The translations under genes were made by a program, and so were the position numbers. Below, in pieces: positions 45,334 through 56,863 of a stretch of 64,000 bases of DNA. The first letter of the stretch is position 1. The number at the start of each line of letters is the position of its first letter. The stretch lies in NCBI GenBank assembly GCA_964036155.1, contig OZ038423.1, positions 54,885,249 through 54,949,248 on the forward strand. The letters run 5' to 3'. The notes beneath the pieces are model-generated. The model ran no database searches and was not told where the DNA came from. It saw only the letters and a program-made list of their open reading frames with translations. The stretch is from Diploscapter coronatus (lineage: Eukaryota > Nematoda > Chromadorea > Rhabditida > Rhabditidae).

Positions 45334-47057
45334 ATGAATGAAGCGGGGCAAGGAAGACAGGTAATGGAGATGAGTAAATGTGGAAAAGTTGTAGATGGGA
45401 AGAATGTCGGTCACTTCACAGCAGACACAAGCAATGGGCAACATTAGGAGAAAGTCAAACTGGTAGATGAAAACTAAAGTCTCTTAATAAAAACCATTTT
45501 CTTTTACGAAAAGGATTTACATGGTGCACAAAAAGTCGGGGTCGCTTTTGATTCTCTTTTAAAAAGTTATCATCAGAATAATAGTAACCAACTAAAATCT
45601 TCTGAAACTTGAATATTATCTTTTCTTCTACCGATTTTATCTATCTGCATGTTTGTATTTCATTTCTAGTTTTTTTTTTTTTTAGATTTTTCAATCTCAA
45701 TTTTTGGAAGCGAAAAACGGCACCAACTTTTTGAGCCTGCTGCAGAAAAGAAAATTTATACTCGGTCAATTTCGTCTCGGTTCTGTTGAACTAAGCAAAT
45801 ATCAAAAGGTTTATCTACAAATGAATGAAAGATCGATTGATTCCGAATTATTCTTTTCAGGACCAAATCCTCCTTAATGACGTGGTCACAAAGAAAAGTT
45901 CACGCGTTCCTTCCGCGTTCGAATTCTTCTCGTATTCGTCCCGAGTAGGACCCGCAGCGGAGCTGACTCGGGGCGAATGCGGGAGGAGGAACGCGTGAAC
46001 TTTTCTTTGTGTCAAGGGAAAATTGCAACTGAAATAAATATTCCTTTTAATCAGGATTGTACAAACTGAGCTGTCTAGAAGTTCAGCTCAGTTAAAATTC
46101 GATTTTTTTTCCGAACCTCAGACAGTCCTGATTCTATCATTTACTCTCCGTTATTTGCGACAATTTCATTACCAGAAAATTTAATTTTGCTTTAAATGTG
46201 GTGGAATAAATTCAAGAGAAACAATAAATAATTGATAGCATATCGAAATTGATCAACTTATTTTAAAACACCCCTCGAAAATATCCACTTTAACCCCCTC
46301 GTAAGTCTGATCTCCTTATTTTTATGATTAGGGCCCATGGGTGTATCCACCATATAAGTTTGGTTCAGATCCGAGACACTTGCAATTTTCCGGCCTTTGT
46401 TCGGGTTACTCAAAAAATGCGTCTTAATTAATTTAGTAGTCATTCTAAATTATAGCGATAATTCTACCATATAAAATTATTAATTAATTCCCTCTGTCAA
46501 AATGATTTTTATTTTTTCTTCACGAATGCCTTAGTTACACTGAATTTGATTATTTGGGGTGGAAAATTGCCTAAAATTATGAATTTTGCAAAAACCATTT
46601 GCGGTTCATAAATATATCTCATAAGATATTTCACAAAGAAGAAGTAAAATTCAGAAATCGGGCATCGAACCGCTGGGGAAAAAGAGGGACTCTAATGAAG
46701 ACATTTTGAAGCTTCTTCAGGTATCGATAAAATTATTTATTACGAAATAATATGATACTTTCAATTTTAAAATTATTTTATTAGAAGACTCAATTTCACT
46801 TTTTAACCACTGTTAGATTGAATTTCTTGATTTGATAGCATTTATGTAAGCTCTCCGACAAATTCATTAATACCAATTATGTAAATTAATTTTACATTTT
46901 ATAGAAGACGCTGTCGGAAGTCAAAGAGTTACGCGTGCAGAGCACTACTTTGACTGCAAACGTCCAAACTTTGACCGAAACTGTCGTGGAACTGAAAGAA
47001 ACTGTTAAATCTTTGAAAGATGTGCAATCTCACTACCATTCATTGGAATATCAATAA
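45334..47057 (+). CDS. Small coiled-coil protein, tentative model
   Basis: Function not recognised. The tentative model has about 130 residues in exons 45334-45360, 45686-45808, 45861-45884, 46655-46720 and 46905-47057, all phase 0. The last three exons and the one at 45686 are well supported by AG/GT borders and by continuous helical text. Conserved-looking parts are FLSLLQKRKFILGQFRLGSV, then a heptad coiled coil (LSEVKELRVQ, LTANVQTLTETVVELKETV) ending SHYHSLEYQ. A polyadenylation signal overlaps the stop. The first exon is weak because it lies in GA-rich sequence. The tiny 24-nt exon ends exactly where an inverted-repeat element begins, so its donor may have been altered by insertion. No membrane span or signal peptide. 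Confidence 0.5.
45887..46011. mobile_element. Inverted-repeat element abutting a splice donor
   Basis: CACAAAGAAAAGTTCACGCG (continuing CGTTCCT) at 45887 is repeated perfectly as the reverse complement ending at 46011. A second, imperfect palindrome lies inside (GTATTCGTCCCGAG/CTCGGGGCGAATGC). GTC flanks both sides if the element is bounded one base further in, suggesting a 3-bp target duplication. It has higher GC content than its AT-rich surroundings. Non-coding, 125 bp. Confidence 0.75.
46260..46620. repeat. Dispersed repeat, copy 1
   Basis: This intronic segment resembles 50395-50705 in the same orientation. The best match is the TTTATTTTTTCTTCACGAATG...TTACA...GATTATTTGG...GCAAAAACCATTTGCGG run at 46506-46612. 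It is non-coding; a 61-codon minus-strand frame across it is not supported by any splice site. Confidence 0.45.
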
Positions 47058-47762
47058 AGCTTCAATAATTTGTTCTATTGAAAATTTAGCAATGTTTCAC
47101 AAGAATTCTTTTTAAAATAAAGAATCAAGTGAAATAGTTTATTTTTCTATAACTTGAATTCCTTCTCATTAAAATAATGAAAAATAAACAATTAGAGATT
47201 AGTATCCATCAATTGGACTTAGCTCTTATCCTATTAATTTCGAAGTTTTGATATTGTGCTCATCAAATAAAATGAAAGCTCGTGTATTAAAGCGCGCCTT
47301 GCAACAAATGCACATATGAGCTATGCACAAAGCGATAGGCAGAATGGTAGAGAATGAGAGTAGCAAAGGACAGTGAAAATGGTGCACTACTACCTCTACG
47401 TTTCTCCTTTTCTCAATATCTTCTACAAACGATTCTTCCTTCTCTTGACCGAAACAATAGCTATATCTCAAAAATATACTCGAAAAATCGATTGCTCGCC
47501 CGCTGCAAATCGCGTAGAATTGTGAGAAATTTGATAATGGAGTCCCGAATCGTTGATTTTGGATTTGATAACTGCTTGATATACGCTAACTTGGTTAGAT
47601 CATAGATATCGGAGAGGAGAATGTATTCAAATCCGGTAGTAGGTCAATCGCAGGACTCATATTCTGTATAATAATGCTATATTTTTCTGCATGCAAATTA
47701 GAATACATAATTGCTGCTGAAAAAGGAACGAATTGAATTCATTACCACCGACCGCGTTGAAA
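47058..47762. other. Intergenic region 5' of the R-SNARE gene
   Basis: AT-rich sequence with no supported exon. It contains the 3' flank of the coiled-coil gene and the promoter of the R-SNARE gene. Short frames on either strand lack splice or codon support. Confidence 0.5.
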
Positions 47763-48413
47763 ATGTCGTTCTTCTCCTTCCCACTGATCGGAGAGAAACA
47801 GCAGCACTATGCTCGTGGAGAAAAGCAAGTGCAGGGACAGAACAGAGCGGACGATTTGAGGGCAGAGATCCATGGAGTCGCTGAAATGATGAGGAACAAT
47901 CTGCAAATGATCGCTGAAAGGAGCAACAGACTCGAGGAACTCAAGCAGAGAGCAGGTCAGGCAGACCACATGACGATGACACTTGTCATTCACAGATAAC
48001 GTCTTTTTGAAGAAAAATAGAATGGTATTCCATGGAGAAGCCATGTCCCTGCACAAAAATATAGGACTGAAAAGATTGCACGAACATGAAACGTGTTTTG
48101 AGAATGATGAAAGTTGCATAATTCCATAACCCTTTCACAAGATTGACTTCGTGGAACGGAGAAGGAAATTTCAGAGAGACTGACCATGTCGACTGAAGAG
48201 TTCGAGAAGGGGGCCGTTCAGGTAAAGAAATAAAAGGAATTAATAGATGAAATAGCTAATTTCTGAATTTAAGAGCAAATCTTTCCTATGGTCAAATTTT
48301 TGTAAAAATTGAATACTTTACAGATGCGTCGCAAGCAGTCGGCCTCGTACCGCATATCGCTCATCTTCCTCGTCCTGCTCTGCGTCATTCTCGTTGTCGT
48401 CGCTTTCTGTTAG
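47763..48413 (+). CDS. R-SNARE, synaptobrevin/VAMP-like
   Basis: Vesicle-membrane fusion protein, 109 residues in three exons: 47763-47955, 48175-48221, 48324-48413. Residues 1-27 are a short N-terminus with no longin domain. Residues about 28-85 form the SNARE coiled coil (VAEMMRNNLQMIAERSNRL, then LKQRAERLTMSTEEFEKGA) with the zero-layer arginine at R53. A basic linker (MRRKQSASYR) leads to a single C-terminal membrane anchor at 91-108 (ISLIFLVLLCVILVVVAF), so the protein is tail-anchored. The linker lacks the double tryptophan of neuronal synaptobrevin, so this is more likely one of the divergent SNB/VAMP paralogues. The start is the first ATG, just after an ACCGCGTTGAAA context. Confidence 0.9.
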
Positions 48414-49221
48414 TTTGCTTTTTCCTTGAAAGATGATGATCTTCATTTGATTTTGGAGATTTTGATGAAGTAGCACAATGAAGAGTTAAAATGATGAAAA
48501 TTATGCGAGACAAACTGAAAATGATCTCAATGTTGAGGGAGAAAATGAAGTGGGGAGTTTGTAGTGAAGTTACCTAAACTTTCTATGTTAGTTCCATCCT
48601 CTATTTTTCCTAACTTTGAATATCAACTCCATAAAGTCCTGCTATAAAATTATTGATGCATCGAAATTGTAGGCCAGTTCGTTTGATGCGATCGGTCGCA
48701 GCCACTGAGCTTTGATTGAGACGAATCTGGATGAATTGGCATGAAACGAGTAGACAATGACAGTAACAGACATAATGCACGGATTTATTGCTGCTTACTG
48801 CACGACAATACAATAATCCACAAATAAATTAACTTAAACGAATCACTGAATAACACGTTGAACACAGGACAGTTTGGAACTTAGCATATTGCATCAAAAC
48901 TTCGAGACACGACTTTCGTGGTCTAAATTGACGGATACAATGAAGTAGAAAATTTAGAACAACGCATGATATTTGGTATGATTTATTTCTCCATTTCCAG
49001 TCAATATTTTCAAAATTAAGAATGACAGTAATCACTCATAACGTTCAGATTGGTTATTGAAAAATGAGTGGATGACGCAATTCGATTACGATGCGTTGTT
49101 CCAATTGTAAATCATTGTATGAATTTCATCTATCGGTAAACTAGAAGTTATAGCGAGTATAGTTTGGAAAAAAGATAATTCAATAGATTTTTGCAAAAGA
49201 AAATCCCTTTCTAGCTTAGCT
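48414..49221. other. Convergent 3' intergenic region
   Basis: Lies between the R-SNARE and class C receptor 3' ends. AT-rich with no supported exon, inverted repeat or RNA gene. Short minus-strand frames at 48610-48813 and 48829-49035 look random. Confidence 0.5.
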
Positions 49222-52200
49222 TCATAAGTTCGATTTACCGTATTCGTATTTCTGATTCATAGGCAGGTTGGATGGAAGACTGTGAGGAGGGATTGCAGGT
49301 GAAGGAGGCAATTCTAAAAGAATTCTTGTCATTGAGAAATCATTTTTTCCTCAAATCTACCATAAGCCTGTGCTCCATACAACTTCTCGCCCCTGTTCAT
49401 CATCACAGTCGTGTTTCTTCTCGCCATTTCATCCACTGACTCTCGAGTCTGGCTATGCGTCATGTAGCCTTCTACAATTTGCCAAATATTCATTTTCTCG
49501 ACTTTGCTTCAGATATAATTAGTTCAGAACTTCTTATTTCTCATGGTGATCATCCAGTATTTTAAGGAGAAAAGTATACCGTATCGCTTCTGCTGTTGTA
49601 ATGTTGCTTCTTTGTGATAATTGCTTTGCAAAGTGAATGCATTTCGTGGGGAGAGAACTTCATTTTCCAGCCATTTTGTCTGAAAGTATGTTGATCTTCA
49701 TAAAAATGACCATTGTATCTTGCTGAAAATCATTTCCTGACAATTTTCTAACGGTATTAGAAAAAAGATTCCAACTACCCAAATGAACAAACCTTATCTG
49801 ATCTCTGGATACTGTTGCTCTCAATTAGAGATCCATTCGAATAGCTGCTGCTATCGTTGATGAAAACTTTGCGGGAATAGTGAATGATCAAAAACAATAT
49901 AGAATAACCGATGAGGACTAAAATAATAGTTGATGAAGAGCACTAAAAGAAGTAATACTTACCAGCAGAAATGAGTGAATCTCGAATGGAAAATGAGAAT
50001 AGAGGAAGGGAGACGTAGAGAAGGATCGCACAGATTATGCCAAGTAGCTGGAAATATGAATTGTGACTTTTACGTTAAAACAGATGGGTTGAAGAACATT
50101 CACTAAAATAAAAATGGCTTACCGAAATAAGGACATTCTGTCGACTGTCGACTCTGTTGATGGAAAGAACGGAGAAGATGAGGGAAATGATCAGCAGGAA
50201 GAGGGACAGCATACTGCCTCGAAGCAGACGATGTTCAAACTGAAAAAAAAAACTTAAAATATTTATCTTACAAAAATTTGCAATTCACAAATACTCAGTG
50301 AAATTATAATCTGTCATCATATGGTTAGAGGTCGCAAACTTCTTTCCTCTTAATTTTCCATTTTCGCTCAAAAAGTGCTCATTGAAAACCCCAAAGATAG
50401 GAAGCAAGTCCCTTCAAAGTTGTTGTTCACGAAAGATCGCTATCAGGATCGATGATCCACCCATAGAAATGATTGTTCATCAGAATATCTTGTCAGGAGA
50501 AATGCGTATCCGCAGGCACTCGCGAAACTTTCATACCACAAAGCATGTTTATTTTCCTGGTCGATTTTGGTGGCACCTTTCGATCAAAAATTATTTTAAT
50601 TTTATTTTTCTTCATAAGTGTCTTGGTTACATCGTATTCGATTATTTAGAGTAGGAAAGTTTAGAAAACTCTAAACCATGCAAAACCATTTACAGTCTCT
50701 ACATATGGTGTTATTTTATAATTCTAAAAAGGTAAAGCTTCTACCTCATTTCCAGGAGCGCATCTCCATGCCGGACCATAATGAGAGTTGGTGAAAAGCA
50801 GGGCGAAAGGATTCTCAAACAGAGACCATTCGATAGAGATTACTGAAAGAAGACGATGCATTGAATTAAAAAGTGATCTGATAAATACCTGTCTGCAGAA
50901 CGACTAGAGAAAATGAAATCCAAAAGAGGGCAGAGGCAGAAATGCGAGGGGCTGACAGATCAGAAGATAGGGATTGATACCAAATGCACAAGGTCTGAAA
51001 ATGCAGTATAAAATTTAGAAGTAAAAATATTTAAATTGGTATTTGTATCTAGCTATTGAGAAAATCGAGTGAAAATTAAAAAGATACCTTGACAAGTAAA
51101 GGTGCACACACTGCAGAAATGGACACGGAGAAGAGGATTCGACGAGCCACGCAACCGATTGAATTCGGGGGAATTACAAATACAACGGAAACCAGGCATA
51201 ATGTGGATAGGCCTGAAACATTATCGATTATTGCTTATTGCAAACTACAAATTTATGAAAAATCTTACCGGCCATCATGAAAGCTGTCAGAACTCGGAAC
51301 TGATCAACTCTAGCAGCTACAATTTGATGGTACATGCACATCAGACAAATGAAGCAGGCGAATACTAAAATTAAATAAATTTTGCTAGTGAAAATTAGTC
51401 TTCAAAATGGCAGTTACTACATGACGGAGTCTATACTTAGGAAAAGAGTAGGGAGAAAGAGCGTGGGGAAGACACCTCTCTTCATATAGCAGTTGTTCTT
51501 CAGATTCTCGTAGGTCACAATTACCTGCACATATAGCGAATGAAAGTACTCGTGCATTGTGAAGAGAAGCTTTCAGAGTTGGAGGGAAGCCTGACAGAGC
51601 ACGACGAGTCAATTCAAGTGAACAGACATGTCTGAAAATCAAGTCATATCGAATGAAAATAGGCTAAACTTTACTTAGGTTGACTGCGCTATAAACCCCA
51701 ATTATACCTGAGAACATTGAACAAGATAATAATTCTTACTTAGGACAAGCAGACTGCATGGGCACTCTGCTTCCATCCCGATCTTCCATAATCAACGCAG
51801 CTGCAGAAGTGTAGCTGAAGGATTGAGGATCCCATTGAGCTACCTGAAATGGTTTCAATGAATGTGATTGGAAAATGTAATTCTGCAAAAAATAAAGTTC
51901 TGTTTCATTTCTACAAACTATTCGCAACATACCTCTTCGAAATGAAGTTGAGCATCGAAGATCACCTTGTTGATTACCAAAGGCACATCTCTGAAGCCCG
52001 TTGTTGTATTGAAAGAAACATCTAAAGATAAACAAATAAACGATTGAATAATTGAGTAGTTCCTTACATGAAGAAGAGAGTGGGTGTGCGAAGTTGAGTG
52101 AAGTGAGGGCAGCGAAGAGAGAATCTTGTGGGTCGTTGACACAGTCGCTCAGCGATTGGATCAGAGCGCCTCAATTGAAAAGTTGAAAAGTCAGCAAAAT

Positions 52201-55200
52201 CATAAAAGAAGCAATTGAACCTGGACAAATGTCATCGATGACCTTGCGAAGAGCCAGTGCAATTGAGTGAACAGCCACAGAAATGGAGGAGATGTCGAGT
52301 TGAGGTGCCACGGAGGATAAGAGCAATTGCTGACTCGGACCGCATTCTCTGAAAAAAAAAAGTATTGGTGAAAATGTTTTTATTTGTCTGAATTAGAACA
52401 ATTGGAGATAGAGTTGAGAGAAATTGAAGGTAATGCGATATGGAATGAAGAAAATGTTGCGCATTGTACACATATCTGCTTCATCGCCAATTGACTTGTC
52501 TCAAAAGAACGTTGAGTAGTCCGCAAATGAAAAATCAAGCTTTGATAAAAATGAAACGGTTGCATAATTTATCCCACCTCGAAAACTGTCTTCCCTTCTC
52601 GTCCTCTCCATCGATGTGGCATTTGAATGCAGTCGCCCAGAACTGTCTCAACCAGTGCTGGGGGAAGGGGAATTCGGGGAATTGAGCAGCTAAACGGGAA
52701 ATGGGTTCGAGTTGCACAGATGGTTGTGGGGAGATCTGAAATATGCACTCTGGCTGCAGAAGATGGAGATCCTTCATACCGAAAGTAGTAGCTGATCAAA
52801 ATGTGGCCAGACATCCATGAATTCCTGAGACGTCGACCAGCGAGGATCTTGGATGGAAATGAAGATGAAGCGACCCGCGATCACCTGCAGAGTTAATTTA
52901 TTTTAGCGTAAATAGTTAAAGAAAAAGTATGAGATTGAAAATAGTTTATTTATTGAAAAATGTCTCGAATCAATCAAATGTTCAAAAAAGACGTACCATT
53001 TCATTTCGAATAGATTTAATCAAATTGAGAAGAGAGGAATCGGACAGCAGAATGATGACGACACGAGCGTCTGTCAGCAAAAGTCTGCAAATCACAAAAT
53101 AAAAAACATTTTGGACAAAAATAGACAACCGTCGGACGACAGATTCTCCCTGTGAAGGTTCGCTGTTTAGCATCATTCTCTGCTCGATGCACACATCGTG
53201 GTCGGGCGAGATCTCAGTCAAAAGACGCATAGAGCTGAAATTGTAGCCATAAAGAAGTTTAGCACCTTTAAACTTTCTGAATAAATGCGAATCTTCTCGT
53301 CTGGAACATGAAGAATATTTTTTGATAGAAATTAAATGAAGTCAGGAGTGGATGATTGTAAATTTCATCTTATTCATGTTTTTGATATTTGAAAATTATC
53401 ATGTCTGAATGCTAAATATGCATTAAAGGTGACATCCATCAATAAGATTTCAAAAGTATGAAGAGTAGTTTTAAATAAAAAAAAAAAGTCTTACTCTTCA
53501 TGCAATTCATCGTAAATCACAGAAGCACAAGTGCTGTTGGTGTGATTCAGAAGGGAGAGAATCGCTTCGAGCACAGAACCGACGGCAGGAAGGACGCCTG
53601 TTGTCAGGGGCTAGAATGATTTTATTCATAACGTTGCGCACAGAGATCAAAATTCATCTTTATCGCTGCATTACATATAAAGATTTTTGTTGACCTAACT
53701 GCAGCTACTACAATACTTTTGCAATGTAGATCAATTTTAGCAGCGTAGTTGAAAAATCTGATTCTTATGTTTTTAAGAGATCTAACTAACCAATTCTCTA
53801 GTAGTGAAGAATGTGTTGAGGACAGGCAGACGGAGATGAGAGGCAAGACGTTCCACGTTTGGCATGTGAGATGAGTCATCACGAACAAGAGCAACCAGGT
53901 CACTTCTGAAGAATACGTTCTTTGGATGAATTAGGAGGAGTAATTGAAACTGGGAATCGTTTCGTATTTGTGGTTAAAATATACAGTGATGCACAAGAGT
54001 TCGGATCAATGCATGAAATTTGGCAGGCTTCGCGAATCCAATTTTCGTGAGCTGATTTGGGTGAAAATTTGAGAACTTTCGCTATTAGATTTCGCCTTCA
54101 AGAGTGCAAAATGTTAAAGTTGTTTCATTTCATGTAGATTAACCTAATATCCCTTATATATTATTCCAAACTTTTGTGTGCCACTGTACGCTCAAATGAG
54201 TCCATAAAGTGTGCTTACTTGTGAATGTTCGTTCCAGAAAGAAGTTCGTACAGATCTGCGACAGTTCTCAGATCAGACGAACAACTGTCCACGATCACAG
54301 CGCCCAAAGACACTCCTGCTTCTGTTAGGGCGCGAGCCTGAAAATTGAAAATAGAAAGCTGATCTTCATTGTTTTAATGGAGTTCCATGATTCAAAAATG
54401 ATTACGTTCATTTAATTGAAAAAGGAAGGCATAAACAAACACACAGACCTTGTTAACTTCCTGCAGAGATTGAAGAAAAGCTGCCATCCGCGAGAAACCA
54501 TTCACATCTATTCTTCCGCAATCGAAACCCTAAATATCTGCTATCAAAGACTCAATGATTATTCCACTTCATTGCAAAATCGTCTGATTTGCTCTTTCAT
54601 AATAATTAGCGCAATTGTGATCTGTTGGTCTGCAGCCGCTGTATTCTGAAGTTTTAAAGCAGCAGAAGCGTCAATGTGCTTTTTGCATTCGTGTTTTGTG
54701 GACAAAAAGACAAAAAGAGAAGGGAGAATGCTTTGGGGAAAAAGAAAAGAAGCCAATCGGAGGAGGAGCATTAACAAGAACAAGGGAAAGAGGAATGGTC
54801 AGATTACGCTGAAGGAAAACAGATACAGAAACAAGCCGAGAAGAATAGAGGAATAGCAGAATAGCACAGACAGGAGAGCAATTTCACACCACGCACAGGG
54901 AAACGAAGGGAATCACACAGACACGACTCGCTGGATGAGCTGGGGAATGAGCATGTGCATGAATGGAGACGAGCATGAAAGAATGTAGAAAGATGCGCAG
55001 AGCAAAATTATAAAGTAACTAAGCGCGCATAGAGACACCTAACAAAAATACTAAAAAGTAAGATAAGATGTGTTTAAGTTTGCAAAGATGTCAATGTGAA
55101 GATACCGATAAAACGTAACAATCAATTTTACAAATTATTGATGGAGGAGTATATAAAAATGATTGAATCAGTGCAAATTTCAATCAAATCCTCGAGTAAA

Positions 55201-55998
55201 AATAGTAATAGAAAAAACCGACCTGATAATGAGAAGATTCATGAATTGGAATAATCGCCAGAATGTAGAGTCGTCTAGAAGAAGGCACCACGAGAATGTC
55301 GTTGAGAAGACGATGGGAAGTCACTGATACTGAGGCTGACGACTGATTGCGATGTGGTCTGAAGAAAATCGCTATAAATACAATTTTAAAAATTCAGTTA
55401 GCAGAGAAGTCAAAAATTTGAGCGCATTGTGCAAAATAAATATTTTTTGAAAAATTTAGGAAAAAGCCACGGTGAATTTGAAATGAGATAAGAACTTACT
55501 TTGCAGACAGCTTGGACAATCTTGCTGGAGGTCGAGAGGAAGATGGGCTTGCAGATGTCGTCCAGACGATCGGCTTTTCTGTCACTTTCTGAAATTCAAA
55601 TCCTTGGTCTTTTTGGAAAATAAAAAAGCCTTCTGTTATAAAATGATCAAATGAACCTTGCTCGTCGAAGCTGAAGTGCTTGGACTTGGTGTTGTGGCTG
55701 ACGAAGAAGCAGTTGGGTTTGCATGGGGAAAGAAAGTGGACAGAGCTGCCAGGGGAAATGAGGGAACGAAGGGGGAATCTGGAGCTGCATTCCAGTGGAA
55801 ATTGCCGAAGGATGGGAGGAATTGCGGAGCTGCAGTGGAAGGGGGCGGGCGGGTGAATTGGAGGTACGGGTTGATGGTCGGCAGGGACGACGAGGGTGTA
55901 GATTTCGATAATTGGGGACGAAAATCGAGTGAATGAGAATAATTAGGAAGGAAAAGTAGGATTAGCAGAAGATACGACGAAGAAAAGAGGAAGAGCAT
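49222..55998 (-). CDS. Class C GPCR, metabotropic glutamate receptor-like
   Basis: Large receptor, about 1,010 residues. Exons: 55657-55998, 55500-55588, 55223-55358, 54219-54337, 53791-53905, 53495-53610, 53130-53234, 52997-53084, 52780-52884, 52578-52735, 52221-52348, 52068-52169, 51933-52021, 51740-51843, 51437-51631 (internal junction unresolved), 51269-51364, 51088-51212, 50889-50994, 50745-50842, 50123-50239, 49963-50047, 49793-49917, 49580-49679, 49361-49501, 49222-49313. Residues 1-23 are a signal peptide, followed by a Pro/Ser-rich linker to about 145. Residues 145-600 form a periplasmic-binding-like ligand domain ([68 protein letters not shown]). Seven spans follow with the class C hallmarks [14 protein letters not shown] and FSFSIRDS. 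There is a Gln/Pro-rich tail. A full nine-cysteine linker domain is not evident. The ligand is unknown. Confidence 0.82.
50395..50705. repeat. Dispersed repeat, copy 2
   Basis: Intronic segment in the receptor gene related to 46260-46620 in the same orientation. Shared text includes ATTTTATTTTTCTTCA, TTGGTTACA/TAGTTACA, GATTATTT and GCAAAACCATTT. Non-coding; no terminal inverted repeat was seen. Confidence 0.45.
53982..54188. mobile_element. Mariner-like MITE with TA target duplication
   Basis: A 203-bp element (53984-54186) in an intron of the receptor gene. The left end is CAGTGATGCACAAGAGTTCG and the right end is the inverted form of CAGTGGCACACAAAAGTTTG. TA flanks both sides (53982-53983, 54187-54188). 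The CAGTG(G/A)TG-type terminus is like mariner-family ends. No coding frame. Confidence 0.8.
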
Positions 55999-56863
55999 GC
56001 TGGGATGAATGGAAGAATGGAATGGAATGGAGTGGAGTGGAATGACTGAGTGAATGTGCAGGGAAGAGAAGAAGAGGAGCAGACAGAAACAAGCAGCACG
56101 ACAAACAAGGCACAGGCAGCAAAGACAACAGAACGAAACAGTCTGTAATTAGAAAGTGCGAAAAGTAGGGGAGGACGTTTATTCATGGGTTGAATTTGGA
56201 TGAAATGCAGTAGTGCTCTGATGAATAGTTGTTGCATTATCAGATAACCTCTTCGCAGATTTGATAACGATGATCATTATGCATCGATTTGAGTTTGAAA
56301 TAGATGGTGGTGTTAATGAAGTTTGGATAGGAATAGATGATTTTTCGTTTCAGCATTTGAACGCTACCATATAAATAAATTTTATAACACATTAGAACAT
56401 GTCATGCCGAACATTAAAAAAATCAATGCGAAGATAAGTGATTTGTGACAAGGATGAAAGCATTAGTCTCCAAAAGTTGAATAATCACAGCTTTTTCAGA
56501 AGAATGCATATTAACAGAAGCACACATTTAACTAGATATAGTTCATCAGGAAGTAATTGGAACTTCTATGCATTAATGAAACATTAACCGAGGCAGTAAC
56601 GAAATACATGATTCTCACGGGAATGAAAATGGAATTAGAGCAGGGTTCATAAATGAGCAGTTGAAATGAATAAGTAAATAAAATCAAATAATTTGTCGAT
56701 AAACTCTAAAAATGCATGATAAAAATAGACAACAAAGGCAAATGCTATGAAGCCAAGTAAATAAGTGATGAAATTGAACAAATTTATACCCGAGTTGTAG
56801 TGGAATTGTTTGGAAGAAAACAACAACAAACGATGAAACGTGAAAATATGTGTTAATTTCTGC
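55999..56863. other. Intergenic region 5' of the receptor gene
   Basis: Contains the receptor promoter and leader and the 3' UTR of the rhomboid gene. 56005-56050 has a GGAAT/GGAGT simple repeat. Chance minus-strand frames at 55943-56237 follow low-complexity sequence. No supported exon. Confidence 0.5.
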
